Shown here: one piece after another, positions 54,074 to 64,000 of the stretch
Position numbering within the stretch: the stretch's first letter is position 1
Layout: every line of letters begins with the position of its first letter
DNA from: Stereocaulon alpinum
Taxonomy: Eukaryota > Ascomycota > Lecanoromycetes > Lecanorales > Stereocaulaceae
Direction of reading: 5' to 3'
Length of the DNA: 64,000 nucleotides
Assembly (NCBI GenBank): GCA_018257865.1
Contig: JAEUBA010000004.1
Coordinates: 434,001 to 498,000 of the forward strand
The notes under the pieces: model-generated
What the model was told of the DNA's origin: nothing
Database searches by the model: none
What the model saw: the letters and a program-made list of their open reading frames with translations, nothing else
Made by a program: the position numbers and the translations under genes

Positions 54074-57000
54074 TGTGGATTTGACCTGTGCAGATATGGC
54101 ACGCCTGGTGGACGAAAAGTCTAGGATGGGGATGGAGAGAGCTATATTCACCTTGCTATTCCGTAGCATTTGTGGTAAACGTGACTAAGCCTCCAACTGA
54201 TAGCTTACAATACGCGAGGGGATGGGGTGAGACAAATAGTGCAGAAGATGCAATGAGGATGGGTGTAGGGTAAGCGCTCAAAAAGTGGTACAGGAGATAG
54301 GTATGTGGTACCTAGGCGCCTTCAATTGGTTGGATCGAGGCCAACTCTTGCATAGCATCTGGTGTCAACCGAGGGTTCTAGAAACAACAAGAGCTAGAGA
54401 ATCATCTGCGGAGAGAGCCACGGCATGCAACTATCCACCTCATGCAATCAGATTACTCCCCCCACGAGCAGGATGCCGTGCGGAGAAGGGACTAGTCTCT
54501 TGTGGGGTGTCAAGCAAGCATCGAAAGTCTTGAACCAAGCTCATACTTTGTATGCCCTAGTTAGTGTGTATAACAGAGATTAGTAACAGTGCTGACAGAG
54601 GTCACGTAGTTGCGGGGTCATTCCTATACTGATTGAGCTTTTCCGAGATGGGTTGGTCGTACATGCAGGGTCATCGTAGAACGTATCTTGATTACTAACC
54701 CTTGCAAGGCTAATATGTATCTGGTTACATGTCAACTTGCAATGGTGTATTGCCCTTACCTCACGTGAAAAAGGCTTTTCAGGCAAGAAATGTGCGACAG
54801 ATCGCTCAAGTAGGGCACCAAGTAGCTAAGAGCCAGCTCTTCAAAATCGCGATTTTACGAAAGTTCAAGGGCTTTTGACCGAAGCAACTGCTATATCTAA
54901 AAAGCTCATCTCCTTGGCTGTAGTATCTCCGTAAAAAAAGCGGAGACATGACTTGCAACTTAGACGTAATGTTAGCATATAGATAGTCTAGTCACTTGAC
55001 CAAGTGCACACTGTGTGTCTAGCAGCAATGGATTGGACTGGAATTGATTGGTAGGCTACGAAGACTACCTCACCTTACTCTTTTAAGTATACCCATAGAG
55101 TCCTACCGTTGTCGACCTCTCAGCAAATCAAAAGTTCTCTAAAGGTTGTCCCTGTCGGTCTTGAACCTCTCATGATCGATGATACCTAGCTTGGCAACTC
55201 CAATATCGCGATCCAGAACGGTTCGGATGCGGATGCCTCGGATTCCGGGTCTAGCTGCAATGGCTTCCATCAAGAAACCTTGAGGATACTAGGGAATAGC
55301 AGCAGTGATGGAGCCGTACAGCGAGATGGGAATGTGAGAAAAATTGCCGTATTACCTCCAATGACATTACTCAGCGTCACACCAGACGCTGCATTCCTCC
55401 AAGCAGCAAACATTCCGCAAATTCAAAAACCGGCAGATGCAGAATTGCCTTGTCTTCGGAGGAGGCCCAATGGAAGTAGATTAGAGAAGTACCTAAAAAG
55501 AGGTCAACACACCAGATCTGGTCACCATCTGCAGTTCACAACCAGATCAAGACTCATTCTCCAAATGGATGAATGCTCATCTCATCACTTGGTATCATTA
55601 TCATTGGATTACCGAAGCGATGTAAAGACCCCTTAGCTTGGCGCTCCGAGAGCTGAACCTGGCTAGGTATGTTTCTGACAGGGTTCAGAGCAGGAAACTC
55701 ATTGATTCGGAAAGTGTCTCACGCAATACAACAAGAAGTTGGTAGCTATCAACAGCATCACAATCACCATTCTGGCATCGTTTCAGCGTATCATAGCAGT
55801 GTTGTTGCTATTTCTCGTCAAGCATTCGCTCAAGAGGATTGGCCTCATGATATCATTTACAACGCCTTGTGCAGCTGCACTCTCCACCATTCTCTCTGCT
55901 CGCAAGATTGAGGTTAATTTTTGCTGCGACTGCCGCATCAGTTGACTTTTGATACCTTGCTGTGGTTGAGACAGCCATTGATTGAATACTTGGGTTTCAC
56001 CGCCGTCGAAGTGGTCTTCATTCGAGGTTTCAATCCGAGTGGATGGCCGGCCGTGGTGTCATGATCAACGAATGTCTTGAGCCACGAACAGCATCGTTGC
56101 CTACCCTTATATCGTTATGGGACTTGTCATGATCTGAGCAGCCAAGACTATTATTGCCTGGACATTTCTACTGGTAGTCATATATAGGTAAACGGTTGGA
56201 TGATGATGATCTTCTTCGGCTTGGACGTTAAGCTCGAAAGTCAAAAGCAAACCCACGCAGCTGAGTCACTAGTAAAGAATATAAGGTACTTGGATAATCC
56301 TCCTTTGCTGCACAACGCTGCAAGGAGGCTTTCGAAGCATTCGATCCATAAATCTCTCGGGTGCTAGAAGTATGATAAACGGCTCCGATATGTCTGTATC
56401 CGAATGCTACGAACGTTGCAGACACGAACTGATCGTTCGCGTGCACGGATGCGTAGGGAAGTAATAGGCACTCCTTTGACATCACAGAGCCTCTGATATT
56501 GCTTGTGAAGCACGTCAGCCCTAAGTTAGCGAACCATTGATGAGATGCTGATAATCGCCATCGGACCATGGCCCCCAAATTAGGCCTCGACCGAAATGGG
56601 AACGGTTGCTTCCAAATGCTTGGTCGTGTGGACCACGGTGAACGCCTTTGCCTTCATAAGTCGCGCATCGGCACGAATTTCATGTTTCCGTGGGCGACGG
56701 GCGTACCCTAGGGCCTCCTGCCGCGAGCCGTCATTCGTCACTCTCACGATAAGAAGTCGCGTTCCGAGGGACTGGCGCCAGCCCACCCCGATACGGTTGG
56801 ATTTTAGCTCTGCATTAATTATTGCGACACTGCATAGGTCACCAACATGGCCAAATTGGCTGTTCGTTTAGAATTACTCTGGAACTGGGATCGTAGTGTA
56901 TGTCAGCAAGGTCAGCAGTCCAACAGGTCGGAAAATCTGAGGGAGATGCAAGCTTCATGGTTCAACGGTTCAACCTTGAATCGTTATTATCCACGAATCA

Positions 57001-57516
57001 TCATCATCATCTTCATCTTCGACAGTGAGACGGACCTAGGGCATCACTTATCCCTGTTGGTCATCGTTTAGACCAATCCCGAAGAGACTTTGGCGAGTCT
57101 TTCGCCAAGATCCGTTTGCCGATCACGAGGTCCCCTCCTTCCAGAACCCAGAAAGCAAAACTGCCACACCACGTCGGCCCAATTCGATCGAGACATCTAA
57201 AACGACTTGCTTTGATCAATTCTCATCGACCTCGGTACCAACAAACCTAAACTTGAAGCTCGCATAGTCCCTCTGGCTATTCTCGACATGCATCTGACAC
57301 TGTTATGACGCCCGTGAGGACCTCCGTGCGACACAGCCTGCCCGTGCCTTCCCTCAAGTAAAATGAGCACTGGCGAGAAGGCAATTTCGTGATCCATCCT
57401 CCTCTTCGCGAAGCTCTGCACGAGAGTGAAACACCCTGTAAGGTTGTTCAAGTCGAGATCCGCGATCAAATCGACCCAGCGCTCTGGATAAGAGTTCCCC
57501 ACCTCAGCCGCAGCTG
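54074..57516. other. Largest gene-poor region (~3.4 kb)
   Basis: No complete gene could be supported. Most of it is AT-richer with only short ORFs. An open, GC-richer minus-strand frame of ~98 codons (56580-56870) without ATG is the only protein-like segment and is discussed as a possible relic exon. The right-hand ~450 bp should be the promoter and leader of the RasGEF gene, with an ATC/ATCTTC triplet run near 57,000. No repeat pairs, terminal inverted repeats or transposase remains were recognised by eye. Confidence 0.5.
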
Positions 57517-60500
57517 ATGGCACCTGCAGCGACACTCCAGAGCTCCGGCATTGGAGGCCGACCTCCAAGCCCAGTCAAAAGAGGTTGGACAGAACATCGC
57601 TCCGAGATACCTTCCATACTTGTTGGGCGCGGTCAGGAGAACACCTCGACAGCCCGCCACGAACTTGAGCAGGGTATGGATTCACAGAGAAAATCGCCAG
57701 ATATCCCGCGGCTAGGCAATCGCCAAAACTCCTTAAAGCGTGTCAAGAACAGTACGGACATACTGCGGCAACGGTCACTGAAAAAAGATGGCAAGGATGG
57801 CGGAGCGGAGGCCAATGGGAGCACGCGGGAGGGCCGGCAGTTCACCGTGGCCAACGTTGGAAACAATGGAAAGATCTACCTCAGGTAAGAATCGAATTTC
57901 CCCATGACCTTCGTCCTCTGTCTTCCAATACTACAATCTCCGACAAGGATCATTATGCTAAACCTTGCATTCTTACCAGGCCAATCGTGCGAGGGCCTCA
58001 GAAACCCCATATGCCACCTTCAGCATATCCTTTAGCAACCCCTCCAATGTCCTACGAATACGATGCTGACGGGCAGAATGGGAATGATACCAAACGTTGG
58101 TCAGACACTCAGGCATCCAAGACACCTACAGGCCCACGCCCGGCTGAGTCTTTTGACCGTAGCTCGAATTCGGTCTCGCGGAGATCTATTGATTCAATAT
58201 CGACTATCAGCGCTGGACGAAGGCTAGAGCAGGGACAATACAAAGTTGTGATTAACCACGCGGCCAAGAATCCGGGAGAACAGATATTGCCAACGCTTGA
58301 AGTGCCTATTCCACACTACAGACTCGGAACACCTCGTTTCAGTACTCGAGGGACGGCGTTTCTACACAGCCAAGTATATTCCAGGACATCTACTGCTGAC
58401 GATAACGAGTCCTCCGCAGTATCAGGACCAGAACTTGATGCACTGTTTCCAGTGCCACCAGGCATGGAGGCCCATACTACACTCTCCCGCAGACACTCTC
58501 ACGCAGCCCCCCAACCACACACTGTGCAAATCACTCCTTCGAGTTCTACCGGGCGCATTCCCATAACCACAAAATCTCCGTTGTACCAGCGGGCAAGGCA
58601 ACCCATTGTGCCGGCGATATACGATGCGATCTCTGCCAATCCTGATGACCCTGCGATTGTGCGTTACGCTCTGAGCTCACGCGAAATTTCGGCGGCTTCT
58701 CCGGCACGTTTGATAGCTCAGATTACGTCGAAGAACTTTCTGGACTACGAACTACTCTCTGATTTCTTTCTGACCGTCCGGGCATACATGTCGACACATG
58801 ACCTTCTAGCCTATTTACTAACAAGGTTCGAATGGGCGGTCAATCGCTTCGATGACGATGGCCGGGTCATTCGAGTCCGCGCTTTCGCAGCCATAAGACA
58901 TTGGGTACTTAACTACTTCCCCTATGACTTCGTCGTTGATCGCGATCTGCGAGTGAAATTCTGCCAACATCTCAACAATTTGACTCGCCAGGTTCGCCAA
59001 AGGTCATCCCATGAGCCAAGTGACCTCAAGCTCATCGTTGATCTGAAGAAATGCTGGAATGGCCGTTGCGCGCTATACTGGGACTGCCCAACGGCAGAAG
59101 CAGATGGCCGTTTTGACCTTGACATCAGCCCTGGCGGAATCGTGGGTAGCCGAGACAGCCATTTGACGCACCCAAGTGAGCTCTGGGCTAAGATCGCCGA
59201 GTCTTCCTCCCAGCAGATAGACCAGGCCAAATCCGTTGCTGCACTACACAACTGGGTTGATAGCGTTATCGAAGCTGAAGTCGAGGGCAAGGCGAGATCA
59301 GAACGTGGAGTCTCAGTCTCAACCTCTCGCAGCTTTGCGATGGCCTCTCCACTCAGCGATTTGAGTGTACCAGCAATGTCGTGCTCAATACCAGGGAAAA
59401 CTATGAAAGCTTTCACGTCGACGCAAGCGCATCGAAATATGGGCCCTCATCCGGTACCCACCACAGTACCGCCAACGGCTCGCAGAATCGCCCCTGCGGC
59501 CCCGTCTGCACAAGCCAACGAGAAAGCCTCTCGGTCGAAACATGAGCATAAAAGGAGTGGAAGCTTCCAGGACGCACTTGCTGATAGACGCACATCCTTG
59601 CCAGCAATGCAAGCTGAGCAGTCAACGGAACAAGTTGTTATGACCTTTCCGTTTTCGGGAAGTCTCATCCGTGGCAGCGTCCTGCCTCCTGGATCGCCCT
59701 TCATTGATAATTTGGCGCCGCACGGCTCAGCTACCAGCCTGCAGAAGCAGTATATGGACAATCTTGGTGGAACCGGAACCAGGGTCACCGTTCGACCTAT
59801 GAGTCCTGGAGTCAAGAATCTGCTGGGCACTATTCGCCGAGCCATTGGAAGCAAACAGAGCCCTAATGTCCCACCTCCAACACTTCTTTCAACTGCGCCG
59901 TTCATGGTTGAGACGAAAGACTCGGCACTGCCTATGCATATTGCTTTCAAGATTGAGGGTTTTGGAGATCAGCATCATCAGCTGGAGGCATTGAAGAAGA
60001 ACTCGCGCATAGACCTTCTCTGTGCTGATATAACTGAGATGTTTGAGCGTGCTGTAACGCAGGAGCCGTATCAAAGGATGGCACCCATGGGTATTGGCGT
60101 AGCTTCGGGCAATGAGCGAGAACAACCCTCACCGCATCCTCCCCAGCCAACGACTTCGCCTGAACACGAAGCTCTTCAGAGAAGTCACAGTGAGATGACA
60201 TACGGCAGTCAGTCCATAGTCATTGTTGACGATACAGCTGAAGAGCCTCCAGTACCTCCACTGCCCTCCGAGTTCCACCGACCAGCAGAAGAATACTCGT
60301 TCGAGTCCTCCCATCCGCCGTATCCAACCGCAGACCTCTCTACCCCTACTCTACCAGCAAAAACCTTCCAGCCGCCCGTTTCTCCACAACCTTCAGGCCA
60401 GACTCCTAGCGAAGGCGACACACCGCATTCCGCCCTGCTCCCCCCTTTCACCATCCCTGTAGTGCCCGGAACTCATGGAGTTTTGCCCACGTCTCCACCA

Positions 60501-62834
60501 GCAAACCAGAGCTCAAACTACTCTGTGATGCCCATTTCATCCCCAGAACGGGGCGCAAACAAGGCCGCGGGAGTCGGACGTGCTGCGCCATCCCATGGAC
60601 CTAGACCGTCGATAGCAACGGGTAAATCCTTCGCTTCTTACAGGTCTAGCCGCTCAGCAGGAGGTAGGTCCTTGAGAAAGTACGCGTCGTATCAAAGTGG
60701 TATGAGAACAAGTGGACCAGAGTACGGAGGAACAGCGAGCGCCTCAGATTCGCCTGCAGTTTCCTTGAAAGGTCAATTCGATCAGCCAGGGGGAAGAATG
60801 CTTCGAAGGCGGCCGGGCGGCGATTTACGTGCTAATGAGAACGTGCATGAAATGGAGCTACGAAGGCCTAGGTCAACAGGTTCTATCACTACACACAGCG
60901 ACTCAATGCATAACTCGATGTATTTGAAGAGAATTACGGCAAGAAAAACAGCCCATCAAGAGTCTTCTCAAGTGGCTGACGGCCCTGCGCCCGCTGCGTC
61001 TGACAGAGCCGTGTCCCTTGTTAGCACTCGCCAGTCTAAGCCAGACTTAAGACCTTCGTTTGAGGCTGCTGTGGCTGAATTCGCTCGCATACCTGATGAC
61101 GAGGGAGGAGACCTCGAGGCCACACTAGCCAAGCTCGAAGGCAAATTTCGCAAGAGTCCCGTCAATTCCTCTCAGGGGCGCCCGCCCACTGAAGGCACTA
61201 CAGTCGTGGGGAATGACTCGTTAGATCATCCTTCGCAGTCTAGAAGTCCAAAGCCTCAAATATCAGAGCAAGGGTTTGGGTCTCAGAACCAATCTGTTAC
61301 AGAGGGTGACCAGAGGGTTGGACTTGGAACTAAAAAATCCCGAAGTCTGTATGCAGAGTCGGAGGACTCATACAACGCTACTCCACTGCTGGAACGGGGT
61401 CTTGGTAAGAACTCCGAACAGAATGCATCTGGGCAGTCAAATGCCACTATACCACAACCGCTGTTCACATCGAGCAATCCCAATCCCCATCGAACTACCC
61501 ACGATCAGTCCCGAGAGTCATCCCTTCCCACTGAGAATGACATCGAAGATTCTGAGGCAGGTAGTTATGAAGCGAACCTGAGGAGAGGCAGATATCGCTC
61601 ATCGATGCCGACATGCACAACTGATTCTTTTCTCCTTGATGAGGACGAATTCCTGAGCGATCTGTCATCGGAACTGTCTGAAGATCCAGATGGCCCGAAT
61701 GATGCCTTGGACGAGGCCTACGAATCATCAGCACGCCTGTTCCATGGTAGCATGTTCCCAACGACTGCTGGGTTCCCACCAGGCTACCTCCCTTCACCTC
61801 CAATGACCACAGAGAACGCAATGGCAACCAATTCAGAGACCAACCGGATGCAAGAGCAGAGAAAGCCTCCGACGCCAGAACCTTCACCAGTCAGTCGAAG
61901 TACGGAATCCGGCAAGAGCCGAACACCGGGGCAGGTCGACTTGTCAGTGCTACAGCCATTTGCCAACACCGTGCATCAATTTCCTACGCGTAGGCACATA
62001 CCCTTTACGTTGGCATTCGATGCTGCTATCTTGGCACAGCAGTTTACCATTATTGAAAAGGATGCACTTAACGAGATTAACTGGCAGGACCTCATTGACA
62101 TGCGTTGGTCAAGTTCAAAGACCGAAACTCTCAATTGGGTCGAGTATCTCCGCTACGGAGACCCCACAGGTATCGAGCTCGTCACCGCTCGCTTCAACAT
62201 TATTGTCAAGTGGGCTCTTTCAGAGATCGTGCTCACTCACAGCATGGAGGAACGCGCTCTAACAATCATCAAGTACATCAATGTGGCGCATCATGCTCGG
62301 AATTATCATAACTACGCCACGATGCTGCAACTCACGATAGCTCTGACATCGGTAGACTGCACAAGGCTTGCAAAGACATGGGAATTGGTGCCAGCGGCGG
62401 ACAAGGCTCTGCTGAAAGAGATGGAGACCTTGATATCGCCACTTAGAAATTTCCACAATCTGAGGCAGGAAATGGAGACGGCTAACCTGGAGGATGGATG
62501 TATTCCTGTTGTTGGTATATATCCCCAGACGCTCGCCTTTCCTGAGACACTGCTAATTGAGAACGCAGCGCTCTACATCCACGACTTGACATACAACGCA
62601 CAAAAACCGTCCGTCATCGCATCGACACGCGATGGCGAACCTCTCATCAACTTCGAGCGCTACCGCACTACAGCAACCATCGTCAAGAGCTTGCTTAGAC
62701 TCATCGACGCAAGTGCGAAATACGACTTCAAACCCGTAGAAGGGGCAATCGAGAGATGTCTCTGGATGGCAAGTTTGAGCGACGACATGATCAGGGTTAA
62801 AAGCAGAGAGGTCGAAGCCGAGCCTCCCCGCTAA
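57517..62834 (+). CDS. LTE1: Lte1-like Ras-family guanine nucleotide exchange factor
   Basis: Exons 57517-57884 and 57980-62834 join in frame to give 1740 aa. Residues ~205-380 include the RasGEF N-terminal (REM) domain (NPDDPAIVRYALSSREISAA, FLDYELLSDFFLTVRAYMST, RVRAFAAIRHWVLNYFPYDF). About 900 disordered Ser/Pro-rich residues follow, with many SP/TP sites. The catalytic CDC25/RasGEF domain is at ~1470-1730 (IPFTLAFDAAILAQQFTIIE, LVTARFNIIVKWALSEIVLT, ALTIIKYINVAHHARNYHNY, then GCIPVVGIYPQTL). The distant REM plus C-terminal catalytic domain is the Lte1 layout; in budding yeast Lte1 acts at the bud cortex in mitotic exit. The fungal orthologues may control polarity rather than mitotic exit. 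Many proline-directed sites suggest cell-cycle kinase control. Confidence 0.9.
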
Positions 62835-63813
62835 CCTCACGAACTACATTTCAAATGGAATCCTAGGGTATGCGCTGGTGTATTGGAATTACATGGCAAA
62901 GGCATTATGGTGGAGCATGGGTATAAAGGGCCGGGATGTGATGGGTAACGGGAGGAATGACTGTTACGATCGTTAATGAACGCTTGATGACATTTTGGCA
63001 TGGCTATGTTTTTGTATTGGCACGCTTTTGCGGTGGAAAAAGACCAGACGTTTTTAGGTTATTTGAGGAAGGGAGCTTTTGGAGCATTGGCTATTTGAGA
63101 GTTGGTTGTACTCCCGCATCTGCTGGTATGAGGAATAGGTAGCATTGAGCATGCAGGATTGATGAATGCGATGTGGTACTTCGCCTTCGTTACTCTGTTG
63201 AATTACAGACAAGCTGCTGTGACTGAGAACCTTGACTACTACAATTCCATAGGTATCTACCACGACCAGCCTCAAAAAAGCAACTTCACTGCAATTTATT
63301 TGTGTCCGGAGGAGGGTTTTCATTATACGGTTGTTGATGATGTTGGTGAGCTGATATGTCAGAATTTCGGAGTGGTTCAGTGGATGTTGGTATGATGAGG
63401 AATCTGCCGGAGCGAACATTGGCTGAATCAAGGGGATTCGAGATGGCTTTGAGGCGTATCTGAGCATAGACAAGAGGCACGTGGTAATGCTTGCATTTGA
63501 AGCTGAATATTAAGTATTATTGAATTATCTAAAATATGAACTTCTCCCCTTTCCTGTCATGAAACCCTACATTTCCCCCATGGGAAATACAATGCGTAGG
63601 CATGAATCGCCCTTCCCAAACCGCATTGACGATAGAAGAGAACAGAAGAGGAACATCCACGTAAAGGGTATAAGGGTATCTGGGTATCATACAATCCGAG
63701 CGGCTCGATGGCTTTTCAGGCTGGCGTCTCGCGATAGGAAGTAAAAGCGCTGAAGAGGTTGATGAAAGGAAGGGAAAGTTATTAGAAAGTAAAGTGGGTG
63801 TTCATCGATCATC
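62835..63813. other. Convergent intergenic region
   Basis: 979 bp between the RasGEF stop and the stop of the right-edge gene. Short ORFs only; expected to be mostly 3' UTR. Confidence 0.4.
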
Positions 63814-64000
63814 TCAACCCTTTCGTCGTTTCCTCATCTTCCATTCCACGCGCGCAACACGCATGAGCATCTCTTCATCCTTGACAGGTATCCAACTCGT
63901 AAGGACTTTCATTGCGTTTTCGAAATCGGAGTCGAGGAGTATCTCTCTGGTGCCAGCTATCAGGGCCGCGGAAGCAGCGTGTAGGACGTCAAGGCCGCCG
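63814..64000 (-). CDS. C-terminal end of a TBC (Rab-GAP)-like protein, partial
   Basis: The last 61 codons of a gene that continues beyond the right edge; the stop is at 63816-63814. The segment reads GGLDVLHAASAALIAGTREI then LLDSDFENAMKVLTSWIPVK and a basic end MRKRRKG. The pattern (conserved Leu-His-Ala after a helix, then LLDSDFENAMxxLTxxIP) resembles the last helices of a TBC Rab-GTPase-activating domain followed by a short basic tail, as in small TBC proteins. Its start and catalytic Arg/Gln fingers are outside the window, so the call is tentative. It has no ATG inside the window and is easily missed. Confidence 0.6.
   Translation of the reverse strand, partial: GGLDVLHAASAALIAGTREILLDSDFENAMKVLTSWIPVKDEEMLMRVARVEWKMRKRRKG

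Noticed and set aside
54074..57516. Possible transposon or RIP-mutated repeat
   Set aside because: I saw no terminal repeats, no transposase or reverse transcriptase remains and no clear second copy; lower GC alone is not enough.

Overview
This window is nuclear DNA from a filamentous ascomycete (Pezizomycotina; Dothideomycetes is my guess from protein style, not proven). Most genes carry short 45-75 bp GT-AG introns and are densely packed on both strands, with no operons. The proteins include fungus-typical ones: a GtaA-type glutaminase, an Lte1-type RasGEF, Spt3, Snf12, a SesA-like NB-ARC-TPR receptor and a Bre4-like membrane protein. I built the gene models by hand from splice sites and reading phase. 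Unless stated otherwise, every start named is an ATG and every exon join keeps frame.

Layout. 0-4 kb: a stomatin/slipin-like SPFH protein (+) converging on Snf12, a SWI/SNF subunit (-). 4.5-10.8 kb: one giant 2052-aa repeat-rich coiled-coil protein (-), sharing a 362-bp divergent promoter with ribosomal protein L27 (+). 11.7-13.7 kb: gene-poor. 13.8-17.5 kb: an unknown protein and two convergent short-chain dehydrogenases. 18.2-27 kb: an accessory-looking block with a SesA-like/NB-ARC/TPR NLR-type protein, a tandem-SH3 protein, an OGFr-domain protein and a convergent pair of ISG12/IFI6-like small membrane proteins with identical intron architecture. 27.5-32 kb: secreted glutaminase and a small conserved fungal protein. 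32.6-42 kb: housekeeping genes Dph5, Sec18/NSF, a KxDL/BLOC-1 subunit, an unknown nuclear-looking protein and Ist1. 42-46 kb: a 1178-aa Bre4/FUSC-like membrane protein. 46-50 kb: Snu23, Spt3 and a LENG1/CIR-N protein. 51.3 kb: a tRNA-like gene with a 10-nt intron. 51.7-54.1 kb: a secreted class II-type haem peroxidase whose model fails at one splice junction. 54-57.5 kb: the largest gene-poor stretch. 57.5-62.8 kb: Lte1-like RasGEF. The right edge holds the last 61 codons of a TBC-like protein.

Functional groups: membrane traffic (Sec18, Ist1, KxDL subunit, Lte1, TBC-like), chromatin and splicing (Snf12, Spt3, Snu23, LENG1-like), translation (L27, Dph5) and secreted enzymes (glutaminase, peroxidase). 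The most unusual block is 18-27 kb, where receptor-, adaptor- and apoptosis-related folds sit together. No mobile elements, CRISPR arrays or rRNA were recognised.
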